Counted from the first letter of the stretch, positions 18,978 to 28,889 are shown. The stretch is 64,000 nt of DNA from Maritimibacter sp. 55A14 (GCF_003122205.1 NZ_QEYE01000011.1:62001-126000); one strand, 5' to 3'. Numbers and translations: made by a program. The notes: generated by a model from the letters alone, not told the origin.

Positions 18978-20065
18978 GTCTCGCGGCTTTCGAAGTCGAT
19001 GCGCGGGTCGATCCAGACATACATCAGGTCCGAAAAGAGCCCGACGACCAGGCCCATCAGCCCGAAGATGTAGAGCGTACCGAAGACCACCGGATAGTCG
19101 CGCGCGACGGCGGCCTCGTAGCCAAGCCTCCCCAGCCCGTCGAGCGAGAAGATCGTCTCGATGATCAGCGAGCCGCCGAAGAAGACGCCCACGAAGACCG
19201 CCGGGAAGCCCGCGATCACGATCAGCATCGCGTTTCGGAAGACATGGGCATAGAGCACGCGGCGTTCCGCCAGCCCCTTGGCGCGGGCAGTCATCACGTA
19301 TTGCTTCTTGACCTCGTCGAGGAAGCTGTTCTTGGTCAGGAGCGTCAGCGTCGCGAAGGCCGAAATGGTGGAGGCGATGACCGGCAGTGTGATGTGCCAG
19401 AAGTAGTCCGCGATCTTGCCCAGCAGCGACAGGTCCGCCCACTCGTCGGAGACGAGGCCGCGCAGCGGGAAAATCTTCCAGTAGGATCCGCCGGCGAAGA
19501 GGACCAGCAGGAGGATCGCGAAGAGAAAGCCGGGGATCGCGTAGCCCACGATGATCGCGCCGCTGGTCCAGGTGTCGAAGCGCGAGCCGTCATTCACCGC
19601 CTTGCGGATACCCAGGGGGATCGAGATCAGATAGGCGATCAGCGTCGACCAGAGCCCCAGCGAGATCGATACCGGCATCTTCTCCAGCACCAGGTCGATG
19701 ACCGAGATGGAGCGGAAATAGCTTTCCCCGAAATCGAAGCGCAGATAGCCCCAGATCAAGTTGAGGAACCGCTCCAGCGGCGGCTTGTCGAAGCCGAACT
19801 GCACCTCCAGTTCGGCGATGAACTCCGGCGGCAGGCCGCGCGCGCCCAAATAGCCGCTGTCGCCATTGCCGCCCATGTCCATCGCCCCGGCCTCGTTGCC
19901 GCCGCCGGCGATGTTCTGGAAGACGTCGCCCTGGCCCTCCATCTGCGCGATGATCTGTTCGATCGGCCCGCCGGGGACGAACTGCACCAGGGTGAAGTTG
20001 ATGATCATGATGCCCAGCAGAGTGGGGATCATCAGCAGCAGTCGTCTCAGAATATAGGCGCCCAT
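18974..20065 (-). CDS. yejB: Peptide ABC transporter permease (YejB type)
   Basis: A 363-residue permease of the DppB/OppB superfamily. It starts [19 protein letters not shown], the typical first helix, has a periplasmic loop at about 35-100 and the EAA-like segment [20 protein letters not shown]. It begins 4 bases after the yejA stop and overlaps yejE by 4 bases. Confidence 0.92.
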   Translation of the reverse strand: MGAYILRRLLLMIPTLLGIMIINFTLVQFVPGGPIEQIIAQMEGQGDVFQNIAGGGNEAGAMDMGGNGDSGYLGARGLPPEFIAELEVQFGFDKPPLERFLNLIWGYLRFDFGESYFRSISVIDLVLEKMPVSISLGLWSTLIAYLISIPLGIRKAVNDGSRFDTWTSGAIIVGYAIPGFLFAILLLVLFAGGSYWKIFPLRGLVSDEWADLSLLGKIADYFWHITLPVIASTISAFATLTLLTKNSFLDEVKKQYVMTARAKGLAERRVLYAHVFRNAMLIVIAGFPAVFVGVFFGGSLIIETIFSLDGLGRLGYEAAVARDYPVVFGTLYIFGLMGLVVGLFSDLMYVWIDPRIDFESRET

Positions 20066-20069
20066 CGGT

Positions 20070-21983
20070 TCAGAGCGCCCCCGCGGCCTTGAGCCTGGCG
20101 GCCGTCTCGGCGTTGAACCACCAGAAATCCAGATGCCCCAGCGCGAAAGGCGGCAACGGGTCGGGATGCTCGTACATGTCGTAATAGGCGACAGTGTGCA
20201 CGTCCTTGAACCATTGCGGCACCCACAAGCGTTCGGCGCGCAGCACCCGGTCGAGCGCGCGCACCGCGGTGGTCAGCTCGTCGCGGCTCTCGGCGGATTT
20301 GACGACCTCGATCAGCCTGTCCACCGCCTTGGAACAGTAGCCGGCCTTGTTGAAAATGGACGTGTCCTTGCTCTCGCAGCCGAAATACTGCTCCAGCGAG
20401 CCGCCGGGCGTGCGGTCCATCGGGAAGTTTCCGACGATCATGTCGAAGTCGAAATCGCGCTCGCGGCGGGTCATCTGGGCGTTGTCGATGCGGTTGTGCC
20501 GCGCGTCAATGCCCAGCCGGCGCATGTTTTGCACGAAGGGGTTGAGCACCCGGTCGAAGGTCTGGCTGTCGTTGAGAAGCTCGACCCGCAGCGTCCGGCC
20601 CTGCGCGTCGCGCCGCAAGCCGTCATCGCCGACGATCCAGCCTGCCTCGTCCAGCAGCTTTGATGCCTTGCGCAGGTTGCGCCGGTCCACCTGCCGGTCG
20701 GCGTTGGAGACCGGCGCCATCACCGCGGGTTCCGTCAGGACGCCTTCGGGCAGCATATCGGCCATCGGTTCCAGGATCGCCAACTCACCCTCGGTGGGCA
20801 GGCCGCTGGCCGCCATTTCGCTGTTTTCCCAGAAAGAATGGATGCGCGCATAGAGCCCGTAGAAGAGCGTCTTGTTGGACCATTCGAAATTGAACATCAG
20901 CCCGATCGCCTGACGCACGCGGGGGTCCTGCAATTGCGGGCGGCGCAGGTTCAGGATGAAGGCCTGACCCGGCGCCAGCGTGCCGTCGGGAAGCTCCCGT
21001 TTGACCACATGGCCGTTCTTGAGCGCCGGGAATTCGTAGCCCGTCGCCCAGGAGAGCGACGACGCCTCGTTGCGGAAGGTGTAGGTGCCGCCCTTGAACC
21101 CCTCGAAGGCGGAGTTGTAGTCGGCATAGTACTCGATGCGCAGCGCCTCGAAATTGTAGCGGCCCTGGTTGATCGGCAGATCCCAGCCCCAATAGTCGGG
21201 ATTGCGGCGATAGGTGACGGACTGACCCACATCGACCTCGCCCAGGATATAGGGGCCGGAGCCCACGGCAGGGTTCATGCTGGAGGCCTCGAAATCGGCG
21301 CCGGAGCCTTCGAAATGCGCCTTGGAAAAGACCGGCAGCCCCCCCACGAGCAGCGGCAGGTCGCGTTTGGGCGCGTTCTCGGCGAAGGTAAATTTCACCC
21401 GGTCGGGGCTCAGCGCCTCGGCCTTGACGACCTGCTTGCGCAGCACGGCGCGGAAGCTGGGCAGACCCTTGTCGCGCAGCAGCTCATAGGAATAGACCAC
21501 GTCCTCGGCCGTCACCCTGGTACCATCGGAAAACCGTGCCTCCGGGCGCAGGGTGAAGGTGATCCAGGACCGATCCTCGGGGTATTCCAACCCTTCGGCC
21601 AGCAGGCCATAGGCCGCATCGACCTCGTCGGCGGTGGTTTGCAGGAGCGACTCGAAGAAGATCGAGGCCAGCGCCGCCGCGCGGCCCTTGGTCGTGTAGG
21701 GGTTCATCGAGTCGAAGGAGCCGAAGGCCCAGACCGACATTTCCCCGCCCACGGGCGCGTCCGGATTGACATACTCGAGATGCGCGAAATCGGGCGGGTA
21801 TTTCAGCTCCCCGAAGGCCGAGATGCCATGCGCGCGGATGATCCGCTCCCCAGCCTGCAGGCCGGCCGCTGTCACGGCGAAGGCGGCCAGAATGCAGGCC
21901 AGCCAAAGGAGCGCCGTGCCGAATACCGCCTTCTCCGGCTGACTGCGGGACAGCATGGCGACCCGCGTTCGGTGCTGCGTCAT
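20070..21983 (-). CDS. yejA: Periplasmic peptide-binding protein (YejA type)
   Basis: A 637-residue family 5 solute-binding protein that delivers peptides to the YejBEF importer. The start at 21983 follows GGAGG at 11 bases; an internal ATG at 21956 is an alternative. The signal region has basic residues, a hydrophobic core ([17 protein letters not shown]) and a likely cleavage near LQA. The SBP_bac_5 region includes a substrate-cleft core around [14 protein letters not shown] and the AEDVVYSYE segment. First gene of the operon. Confidence 0.92.
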   Translation of the reverse strand: MTQHRTRVAMLSRSQPEKAVFGTALLWLACILAAFAVTAAGLQAGERIIRAHGISAFGELKYPPDFAHLEYVNPDAPVGGEMSVWAFGSFDSMNPYTTKGRAAALASIFFESLLQTTADEVDAAYGLLAEGLEYPEDRSWITFTLRPEARFSDGTRVTAEDVVYSYELLRDKGLPSFRAVLRKQVVKAEALSPDRVKFTFAENAPKRDLPLLVGGLPVFSKAHFEGSGADFEASSMNPAVGSGPYILGEVDVGQSVTYRRNPDYWGWDLPINQGRYNFEALRIEYYADYNSAFEGFKGGTYTFRNEASSLSWATGYEFPALKNGHVVKRELPDGTLAPGQAFILNLRRPQLQDPRVRQAIGLMFNFEWSNKTLFYGLYARIHSFWENSEMAASGLPTEGELAILEPMADMLPEGVLTEPAVMAPVSNADRQVDRRNLRKASKLLDEAGWIVGDDGLRRDAQGRTLRVELLNDSQTFDRVLNPFVQNMRRLGIDARHNRIDNAQMTRRERDFDFDMIVGNFPMDRTPGGSLEQYFGCESKDTSIFNKAGYCSKAVDRLIEVVKSAESRDELTTAVRALDRVLRAERLWVPQWFKDVHTVAYYDMYEHPDPLPPFALGHLDFWWFNAETAARLKAAGAL

Positions 21984-22108
21984 ATCCGAATAGGCCTCCG
22001 CCCCGGGGTTCGTGTTTCCTGCCGCGCGCCAGCCTAGTGCGCGACGCGCGCCGGTTTCAAGACGCGATTGCGTCATTGACGCGGATATGGGGCGCGGGGG
22101 GCGGGAAG

Positions 22109-22138
22109 CAAAACGGCCGCCCCGCTCGGGGACGGCCG
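22109..22138 (-). terminator. Intrinsic terminator of the cytochrome c gene
   Basis: On the minus strand CGGCCGTCCCCG pairs with CGGGGCGGCCG (one bulge), followed by TTTT. It lies 26 bases beyond the stop of the diheme cytochrome gene. Confidence 0.78.
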
Positions 22139-22163
22139 GTGCATGTCGCAAGCCCTCGAAGGA

Positions 22164-23219
22164 TCAGTTCGACAGGCTTTCGATATAGGCGATGACATCG
22201 GCGCGGTCCTGCTCGTCGGAGAGGCCTGCGAAGCTCATCTTGTTGCCGGAGGCGAACTCGCGCGGGTTCTCCAGCCAGGCGCTCAGCTTCTCGGGCGTCC
22301 AGGCGCCCTCGACGCCGGAAAGCGCGTCGGAATAGCTGAAGCCCTCCACCGAGGCCACATCGCGGCCCACCACGCCAACCAGGTGCGGCCCGACGCGGTT
22401 CTGTTCCTTGTCGGCCACATGGCAGGCCTGGCACTTGCGGAAGACCTTCTTGCCGGCATCCGGGTCGCCGTTCGCCACCATCGCGGCGAAACCCGAAGCC
22501 TCGCCCGCCGCGGCGGGCTCTTCCTCCGCTGCGTCCTCGGCCGCGGCGGCTTCCTGCTCGGCCGGTTCTTCGGATGCGGTTTCCTCCGCAGCGGGCTCCT
22601 CCGCCGCAGGCTCCTCAGCAGCAGGCTCGTCAGTGGCGGTCTCCTTGGCGGCCGGTTCTTCGGCTGCCGCTTCCTGGGCCGGCTCCGGCGGCGTGTAGTC
22701 GGGCGAATTCTGGATCAGGAAGGCGACCATTGCGGCCTGGTCCTTCGGCTTGGAGAGGCCCGCGAAACCCATTTTGTTGCCCGGCGCATAGGCTTTGGGG
22801 TCTTCCAGCCAGGCGGCCAGTTCTTCCGGCGCCCAATTGCCTTCTACCCCGGCCAGGGCGCTCGAATAGTCGAAACCATCGACAGACGCGATATCGCGTC
22901 CCACCACGTTGTGCAGATGCGGGCCGGTGCCGTTGTCGCCGTCCTCAACGCTGTGGCAGGCTCGGCACTTGCCCCAGGCCTTCTCGCCATCGGCGGGATC
23001 GGCGCTGGCCAGAAGCTCCGCGAACTCGGGGCCTTCCTCGGCTTCCGCCGTGCCGCCCTCGTCCTCGCCGGTTTCAATCACATAGGCGGCATGTTCCTCG
23101 CCGCCATGTCCGCCACCCGTGTGATAGAGCGTCTCCGACAGCCAGTTGCCCAGCAGGAATACCAGGAGCGCGCCGCAGAAGCCGCCGGTGATCTTTGTCA
23201 TCGTCATTGTGTCGAACAT
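22164..23219 (-). CDS. Membrane-anchored cytochrome c with two class I heme domains
   Basis: A 351-residue electron carrier. An uncleaved N-terminal helix (about 8-28) anchors it. Heme domain 1 has Cys85-Cys88-His89 and Met150 (GNKM); domain 2 has Cys263-Cys266-His267 and Met328 (GNKM). Between them is an acidic Ala/Glu/Pro-rich linker (about 176-240) with repeats of EEPAA. The domains agree at about 53 of 94 hand-aligned positions, indicating an internal duplication. The anchor-linker-domain plan resembles the Rhodobacter cytochrome cY family, which carries electrons from bc1 to oxidases, but that family usually has one heme domain. Divergent from pheA. Confidence 0.88.
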   Translation of the reverse strand: MFDTMTMTKITGGFCGALLVFLLGNWLSETLYHTGGGHGGEEHAAYVIETGEDEGGTAEAEEGPEFAELLASADPADGEKAWGKCRACHSVEDGDNGTGPHLHNVVGRDIASVDGFDYSSALAGVEGNWAPEELAAWLEDPKAYAPGNKMGFAGLSKPKDQAAMVAFLIQNSPDYTPPEPAQEAAAEEPAAKETATDEPAAEEPAAEEPAAEETASEEPAEQEAAAAEDAAEEEPAAAGEASGFAAMVANGDPDAGKKVFRKCQACHVADKEQNRVGPHLVGVVGRDVASVEGFSYSDALSGVEGAWTPEKLSAWLENPREFASGNKMSFAGLSDEQDRADVIAYIESLSN

Positions 23220-23359
23220 GGCCCGTTCTCTTCATTCTGTCGTGGGCAAGCCCACCTGTCCCGTTCGGGATGATGTATCGTCTTCCACTGCCATCATGCA
23301 AGGTGTAGAAGGCGCGACCATATGCCCGAAAGCCGAAAAGAACGGCGGAGTTGCGCCAG

Positions 23360-24193
23360 ATGACCAGAAAGATAGCCTTCCAGGGAGAACCGGGAGCCTA
23401 CTCGCACCAGGCCTGCCGAGATGCACGGCCGGACATGAAGGCCGTGCCCTGCAAGACCTTCGAGGACGTGATCGACATGGTCCGCGACGGTACGGCGGAT
23501 CTGGCGATGCTGCCGGTGGAGAACTCCACCTATGGCCGGGTGGCCGACATCCACAGGCTGCTGCCGGAGTCCGGCCTGCACATCGTCGACGAAGCCTTCG
23601 TGAGGGTGCATATCAACCTGCTGGCGCTGCCCGGCGCGACGCTTGACGGTATCGACCGCGCGATCAGCCACACGGTGCTGCTGGGCCAGTGCCACAACTT
23701 CCTGCGTGAACACGGCATCCACCGCGTGACCGGCGCTGACACCGCCGGATCGGCCAAACTGGTCTCTGAGCAGGGCGACGCGACGCTGGGCGCGCTTGCC
23801 TCCGAACTGGCCGGCGAGATCTACGGGCTGAAGGTTCTGGCACGGCATATCGAGGATCAGTCGAACAACACCACGCGCTTCCTGATCATGTCGCGCGAGC
23901 CCGACTTCAGCCGTCGCGGCGATGACGGGATGATGACCTCCTTCGTCTTCCAGGTGCGCAACATTCCGGCCGCGCTCTACAAGGCAATGGGCGGTTTCGC
24001 CACCAATGGCGTGAATATGACAAAGCTGGAAAGCTACATGGTCGGCGGCTCGTTCAGCGCGACCCAGTTCTATGCCGATATCGAGGGTCATCCCGAGGAC
24101 GCAAACGTGCGCCTCGCGCTGGAGGAGCTGGATTACTTCACCTCCGATGTCAGCATTCTCGGGGTCTATCCCGCCGACCCGCGTCGCCACTAG
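23360..24193 (+). CDS. pheA: Prephenate dehydratase
   Basis: A 277-residue stand-alone prephenate dehydratase that makes phenylpyruvate in phenylalanine synthesis. It opens with the family sequence IAFQGEPGAYSHQAC and has the catalytic-region segments LPVENSTYGRV and, later, SNNTTRFLI. An ACT regulatory domain occupies about 195-275 and includes the LESYMVGG segment, so feedback inhibition by phenylalanine is expected. GGCGGAG precedes the ATG at 23360; a TTG at 23351 is less likely. Confidence 0.95.
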   Translation: MTRKIAFQGEPGAYSHQACRDARPDMKAVPCKTFEDVIDMVRDGTADLAMLPVENSTYGRVADIHRLLPESGLHIVDEAFVRVHINLLALPGATLDGIDRAISHTVLLGQCHNFLREHGIHRVTGADTAGSAKLVSEQGDATLGALASELAGEIYGLKVLARHIEDQSNNTTRFLIMSREPDFSRRGDDGMMTSFVFQVRNIPAALYKAMGGFATNGVNMTKLESYMVGGSFSATQFYADIEGHPEDANVRLALEELDYFTSDVSILGVYPADPRRH

Positions 24194-24199
24194 GCGCGG

Positions 24200-24676
24200 T
24201 CAGATCAGACCTTCGGCGCGGCGGAAGCGTGTCTCGATCTCGCGGCCAAATTTGGCGACCCGCCGCTTGAATCGCTTGCTCAGCGAACTTTTGGCCAGCC
24301 GCGCCGATTGCAGCATCAGCCGCGCGGAGATGGATTTGGGCTTGATATCCAGGTCGATGCCGATCCGAGTGCGCTTGCGCGACAGGCCGACAAGATCGAC
24401 GATGAAGACCGCCGTGAACCCGTCCGAGACAGCGAGAAAGCGCATTGCGGTCGGCGACTCGTAATCCACGAGTTCAGCGTTGATGCGGCGTTGCTTGCCG
24501 CGGATCGACACGCGCGCGTCCCAGACCATGCCGACGCCTTGTTCGGCGAGTGTGTCGAGCCGGGTGATCTCCGCCCCGTTGCGCAGGCCGAACCGCTCGA
24601 AGGTCTCGAAATCGGACACCTGTCCGAAGACGAACTCTATCGGCGCTTCAACATCTTCATGTGTCGTGAATCTCAT
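24200..24676 (-). CDS. SRPBCC (START-like) family protein
   Basis: A 158-residue protein with the polyketide cyclase/START-like fold, beginning MRFTTHEDVEAPIEFVFGQV and containing the fold's FEVFE-like segment (DFETFERFGLR). The C-terminal 50 residues are highly basic (SKRFKRRVAKFGREIETRFRR). Such proteins bind hydrophobic ligands, but I cannot name one. It ends 6 bases from the convergent pheA stop. Confidence 0.75.
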   Translation of the reverse strand: MRFTTHEDVEAPIEFVFGQVSDFETFERFGLRNGAEITRLDTLAEQGVGMVWDARVSIRGKQRRINAELVDYESPTAMRFLAVSDGFTAVFIVDLVGLSRKRTRIGIDLDIKPKSISARLMLQSARLAKSSLSKRFKRRVAKFGREIETRFRRAEGLI

Positions 24677-24715
24677 TGCCTGTCCGGATTGCCCCGCGTT
24701 TTCATGCTTTACGTG

Positions 24716-25678
24716 TCAATCGAGCCTGTCCGCAAGCCAGTTATGAAGCAGGAAATGGGCAATGGCCCCTTCGCGCGCCGGGCTGATATCGGGATGTGCG
24801 CCGGCGAAACACGCGGCCAGTTCCTCCCTGCCGACCCAGCGCGCGTCCTGCAATTCGGTTTCGTCCACGGTGATCTCGCGGCTGAGCGCGCGGCCGTGGC
24901 AGCCGATCATCAGCGAGCTGGGATAGGGCCAGGGCTGGCAGGCCAGATAATCCACCGGGCCGACCTCGATGCGGGTTTCCTCGGCCACCTCGCGTCGCAC
25001 CGCGGCCTCGATGGTCTCGCCGGGTTCCATGAAGCCCGCGAGCAGCGAATACATCCGTTCCGGCCAGTGGTGCGAGCGGCCCAGCAGGACCGAATTGCCA
25101 TGCGTCACGAGCATGATGACCACTGGATCGGTGCGCGGGAAATGCTGCCCGCCGCAGGACGGGCAATGGCGCTGCCAGCCGGCCTGGGCGGGTTCGGATC
25201 GGGCGCCGCAGCGCGAGCAGAAGCGGTGCGACCTGTGCCACATGAAAAGCGCGCGCGCGGTGGCGGCCAGTTCGGCATCCCGCGCGTCGAGCCGCGCCAT
25301 CGCGCTGCGCAGTTCCGCGAAACACCAGGCCTCGGGCAGGGCCGGGTGGCGCTGCACCGACGGGTCGAAGAAGGCGCGAAGCTGGTCCTCGTCGACCTCC
25401 GCCGGTTCCCAGCGCGAAATGTCGCGGGCGAAACGCGGGCCGTCCGCGTCGCGCCCCAGGAAGATCGGCGCGTCATGGGCTTCGGCGAATACCGCGTGGT
25501 CCGGGGCCACCCAGCCCAGCGCCGCCTCTCCTGCGAGAAGCGGCTTGCCGCGCCAGACCGGCAGGGCGCGCGCCGCGGGATCGGCCAGCAGCGCGGCCTG
25601 TGTCACGGCGTCGCCGCGCAACTCTGCCGCGCGGTCGAATCCCGAGCCGCCGAATGTCACAGTCTCCGCCAGTCTCAT
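24716..25678 (-). CDS. nudC: NADH pyrophosphatase / NAD-capped RNA hydrolase
   Basis: A 320-residue NUDIX hydrolase that splits NAD(H) and removes NAD caps from RNA. The start at 25678 (MRLAETVTFGG) follows GGGAGG. A zinc ribbon has Cys154, Cys157, Cys172 and Cys175. The Nudix box is at about 215-237 (GFMEPGETIEAAVRREVAEE). The NudC-specific QPWPYPSS segment is at about 248-255. All marks of the NudC subgroup are present, at normal length plus an N-terminal NADH-ppase domain. Confidence 0.93.
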   Translation of the reverse strand: MRLAETVTFGGSGFDRAAELRGDAVTQAALLADPAARALPVWRGKPLLAGEAALGWVAPDHAVFAEAHDAPIFLGRDADGPRFARDISRWEPAEVDEDQLRAFFDPSVQRHPALPEAWCFAELRSAMARLDARDAELAATARALFMWHRSHRFCSRCGARSEPAQAGWQRHCPSCGGQHFPRTDPVVIMLVTHGNSVLLGRSHHWPERMYSLLAGFMEPGETIEAAVRREVAEETRIEVGPVDYLACQPWPYPSSLMIGCHGRALSREITVDETELQDARWVGREELAACFAGAHPDISPAREGAIAHFLLHNWLADRLD

Positions 25679-25750
25679 GCTGCCTCCCGCGGGCCTCTTT
25701 GGCACGGCACCGGAAAATAGGCAAACCCTTGCTGACCCTTCCATACGCAG

Positions 25751-25768
25751 TTGTTACCTTGATAACAA
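25751..25768. promoter_or_regulatory. 18-bp dyad in the nudC/cpdB divergent promoter region
   Basis: TTGTTA-CCTTGA-TAACAA forms an interrupted palindrome midway between the two divergent starts. AT-rich dyads of this size in GC-rich divergent regions are often operators. The binding protein is unknown. Confidence 0.4.
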
Positions 25769-25822
25769 AAGCCGGCGAATCAACCTCAGGATGTTTCAAC
25801 ACGCCGGCGCCGGAGGCACGTC

Positions 25823-27733
25823 ATCGCGCAGAACCCCTTTCCAGACCAGGCTGGTCCCGGGCAGGTCCATCTCCGGATTCTGGAGACGACGGATCTGCAT
25901 GCGCATATCCAGTCCTATGACTATTTCCGCGACCGCCCCTCGGACACGACCGGATTGGCCCGTGTCGCGACGCTGGTGAGCCGTGCGCGGGCCGAGGCGC
26001 CGAACGTGCTGCTGGTCGATGACGGGGATTTCCTGCAGGGCAACCCGATGGGCGATCTCGCGGTCGAGACGCAAGCCGTGGAACGCGGCGGCCTGCACCC
26101 GGTGATCGAGGCGATGAACGTGCTGGGCTTTGACGCAGCGACGCTGGGCAATCATGATTTCAACTACGGGTTGGATTTCCTTCTGGGCGCGATTTCTGGA
26201 GCCGATTTCCCTGTGGTCACCGCGAATGTCGCGCGCGGCAGGCTGGCCGCGGACCCCTGCGCGGACGACACGCTAATAGCGCCCTATGTGCTGCTCGACC
26301 GGCAGGTGACGGACGGGGCCGGGCAGCGCCACGACCTTCGCATCGGCTTCATCGGCTTTGTGCCGCCGCAGATCATGGCCTGGGACAACCGGTTCCTCGC
26401 CGGCCGCGTGGAGGCGCGTGACATCGTCGGCGCGGCGCGCGCCTGGGTGCCGAGGATGCGCAGGGCAGGGGCAGATATCGTCATTGCGCTCAGCCATTCG
26501 GGCATCGGCCCGGCGGAGCAACAGGAGGGGATGGAGAACGCCTCGGTTCCGCTCGCGCGGGTGCCGGGCATCGACGCGCTGATGACCGGCCACAGCCACC
26601 TGGTCTTTCCGGGCGAGGATTTCGCGGGTCTCGAAGCGGTGGACCATCGCGGCGGAACGATCGCCGGCAAGCCCGCGGTGATGGCGGGCCGCTGGGGCAG
26701 CCATCTGGGAGTGATGGACCTGCTGCTGACGCGCGAGGGCGGGGCCTGGCGCGTGGCAGGGCATCACGTCGAAACCCGTCCCATCGCCGGCCCTGCCGGG
26801 CCCGGCGAAAAGACCGCGCCGGTACCCGCCGCGCCCGAAGTGATCCGAGCCGTCGCGGCGGCGCATGATGCGACGCTGGTACATATCCGGCAACCCATCG
26901 GCCGGACCGAGGTGCCGCTGCACACCTATTTCGCGCTGATCGGCCCCTCCCGTGCCGTGGATCTGATCGCCGAGGCGCAGTTGCGTCACGCCGCGCGGGC
27001 GCTCGAAGGCTCGCCCCTGGCCGGTCTTCCGCTGCTGGCGGCGGCCTCGCCCTTCAAGGCGGGCGGGCGGGGCGGACCGGGGCATTTCATCGACATCCCG
27101 CCGGGGCCGCTCGTGATGCGGCATGTGGCCGATCTCTATCCCTATCCCAACACGCTCTGCGTGCTCAGGTTGGACGGCACGGCGCTGCGCCTCTGGCTGG
27201 AGCGGGCCGCCTCGATCTTCAACCATGTCATGCCGGGGCAATGCGACGTGCCGCTGATCAACCCCGAGATGCCCAGTTACGATTTCGACACGATCCGCGG
27301 CCTGACCTACGAGCTCGACCTGAGCAGCCCCGCGACCTTCGACGGGCGCGGTGGTCCACGCGGTGCCGAGGCCGGACGCATCCGAGCGCTGCGGTTGGGC
27401 GGACGGCCGCTCGACCCGGCGCAGGAGGTCCTGCTGGTCACCAACAGCTACCGCACTGGCGGCGGCGGAAGCTTTCCCGGCGTCGGGCCCGAGCGGATCG
27501 TCCACATGTCGCAAATGCCGATCCCCGACGTGATCCTGCGCCATCTGGCCGAGATCGGGCCGGTGCGCGGCCCCGCGCCGGAGGGCTGGCGATTCCGACC
27601 GGTCGCCGGGGCGAGTGCAGTGTTCGAAAGTGGTCCCGGCGCGCTGGCCTATCTGGATGCGCCTGAGGCGCCGCTGCTGGAACAGGCGGGCAGCACGGAT
27701 GGCGGCTTCCTGCGCTTGCGTCTCAGGCTCTGA
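25823..27733 (+). CDS. CpdB-like 2',3'-cyclic-nucleotide phosphodiesterase / 5'-nucleotidase, start codon uncertain
   Basis: A metallophosphatase plus 5'-nucleotidase C-terminal domain of about 636 residues. Metal-site motifs are TTDLHAH (Asp24, His26 from the proposed start), DDGDFLQGN, LGNHDFNYG and GHSH, followed by the C-terminal substrate domain with TNSYRTGGGG. The frame has no ATG, GTG or TTG upstream of TTDLHAH. The first conventional start (TTG 25955) would remove the catalytic motif. GGAGG at 25812-25816 lies 6 bases before ATC at 25823, giving MAQNPFQ... if ATC initiates. No signal peptide is seen. A frameshift from an ATG at 25791 or a base error are alternatives. Confidence 0.82.
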   Translation: MAQNPFPDQAGPGQVHLRILETTDLHAHIQSYDYFRDRPSDTTGLARVATLVSRARAEAPNVLLVDDGDFLQGNPMGDLAVETQAVERGGLHPVIEAMNVLGFDAATLGNHDFNYGLDFLLGAISGADFPVVTANVARGRLAADPCADDTLIAPYVLLDRQVTDGAGQRHDLRIGFIGFVPPQIMAWDNRFLAGRVEARDIVGAARAWVPRMRRAGADIVIALSHSGIGPAEQQEGMENASVPLARVPGIDALMTGHSHLVFPGEDFAGLEAVDHRGGTIAGKPAVMAGRWGSHLGVMDLLLTREGGAWRVAGHHVETRPIAGPAGPGEKTAPVPAAPEVIRAVAAAHDATLVHIRQPIGRTEVPLHTYFALIGPSRAVDLIAEAQLRHAARALEGSPLAGLPLLAAASPFKAGGRGGPGHFIDIPPGPLVMRHVADLYPYPNTLCVLRLDGTALRLWLERAASIFNHVMPGQCDVPLINPEMPSYDFDTIRGLTYELDLSSPATFDGRGGPRGAEAGRIRALRLGGRPLDPAQEVLLVTNSYRTGGGGSFPGVGPERIVHMSQMPIPDVILRHLAEIGPVRGPAPEGWRFRPVAGASAVFESGPGALAYLDAPEAPLLEQAGSTDGGFLRLRLRL

Positions 27734-27737
27734 GGGG

Positions 27738-28613
27738 TCAATCCACCAGCGCCGGCCAGAGCGCGCGGGCGCGCGGCGCGAATGCGCCGATATGGCCGAT
27801 CTGCGACAGGCCGAACTCGACGGGACGCAGCAAGCGCTCCTCGATCGCGGCGGCGGGATAGAGCGAGGCAAGGCGGTGCACCGCCGCCGGCGGCACCATC
27901 ACGTCGTCCTCCAGAGCGACGATCCGCAGCGGTGCGGTGATCGCCTTCCAGTCCGGCACCGGAAGCCTGCGGCCGATGTCGCGGCGGTAGAAGCCGCGCC
28001 GTGTGCACCAGCGCCGCCACTGCCAGTAGACCCCGCTGGGCAAGTTCGGCCCCAGCCCGAAGATCCGTCCGGGAAGATAGCCCGCCAGCGCCACGGCCGC
28101 CGCGCCGGGCCCATACCAGAAGAGCGTCGCAAGCGCCCGGTAGGGCCAGGGATGATCGCGCAGATGCACCGGGCCGCTGGCCACGGTGATGATGCGCGCC
28201 AGCCGTCGCGCCTCGGCATGGAACGGCATCATGTACCCGCCCACCGAATGGCCGATGGCCCAGACCGGAACGCCCGGCACCAGCCGTTCCAGCGCCGCCT
28301 GCGCAGCCGGCTGGTCGCGCAGCCCCCAATCGGCCATGGTCGCGCGCGACCGGCGGGCGGACCCCTTGGCCGACGCGCCGACGCCGCGGTAGTCATAGGT
28401 CAGCACCGCCATGCCGCGGCTTCGGCAGAGCCATTCGGCGAAGGGCTTGTAGAAACTCTGCGGCACGCCTGTCGCCCCGTGCAGCACGACCGCGGCGCGC
28501 GGCGTGCCACCGGGATGGTGGAGCCGGCCGGTCAGTTCCGCGCCCTCGGCGGGGAAGATCTGTACCTGCCCGCGGGGCGGGGTGCGGGTGGCGGGTGTCT
28601 GCGTAACTGTCAT
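27738..28613 (-). CDS. Alpha/beta hydrolase (serine esterase-like)
   Basis: A 291-residue alpha/beta-fold hydrolase. The nucleophile elbow is GHSVGG, the oxyanion region VLHGATGVPQ, a likely acid is in ALEDDVMVP, and His is in the C-terminal QIGHIGAF. TYDYRGVGAS is typical of the fold. The start at 28613 has GGAG in front. Substrate unknown. It converges on the nucleotidase gene with a 4-base gap. Confidence 0.85.
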   Translation of the reverse strand: MTVTQTPATRTPPRGQVQIFPAEGAELTGRLHHPGGTPRAAVVLHGATGVPQSFYKPFAEWLCRSRGMAVLTYDYRGVGASAKGSARRSRATMADWGLRDQPAAQAALERLVPGVPVWAIGHSVGGYMMPFHAEARRLARIITVASGPVHLRDHPWPYRALATLFWYGPGAAAVALAGYLPGRIFGLGPNLPSGVYWQWRRWCTRRGFYRRDIGRRLPVPDWKAITAPLRIVALEDDVMVPPAAVHRLASLYPAAAIEERLLRPVEFGLSQIGHIGAFAPRARALWPALVD

Positions 28614-28787
28614 ATCGGGGCTCCGGCAGCGCAATCCGACAAGCGCCGCGCCGGGAGGAGGTGCGGCGTTCCAGAATTATGTGGCGCGTCAGCGCCGCGC
28701 TTTCAACTCCGCCGCAACGGCCGGCGGCGATTTTGCGGGCCCCTATCGCTGCGGGTTGCGAATCCGCGCCGCTTTGCCTAGATAAAG

Positions 28788-28889
28788 GGCGAGAGGTTGG
28801 CGCGGGCAGGCGCCTCGCCAACCCGGTCAGGTCCGGAAGGAAGCAGCCGTAACGAGCCCCGCTTGGGTCGTTGTCCAGCCTCTCACCCT
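28788..28889 (+). ncRNA. ffs: Signal recognition particle RNA (4.5S type)
   Basis: About 100 bases. The universally conserved apical domain is present: GGTCAGGTCCGGAAGGAAGC followed by AGCC. The 5' GGGCGAGAGG pairs with the 3' CCTCTCACCC to close the long hairpin. It binds Ffh to target membrane proteins. Ends are set by pairing and may differ by a few bases. Confidence 0.95.

Noticed and set aside
22700-22760. The EEPAA-coding repeat of the cytochrome linker as a DNA repeat element
   Set aside because: The periodicity is explained by a low-complexity protein linker inside one gene.
25955-25957. TTG at 25955 as the start of the cpdB-like gene
   Set aside because: It would delete the TTDLHAH metal-binding motif, which is encoded in the same frame just upstream.
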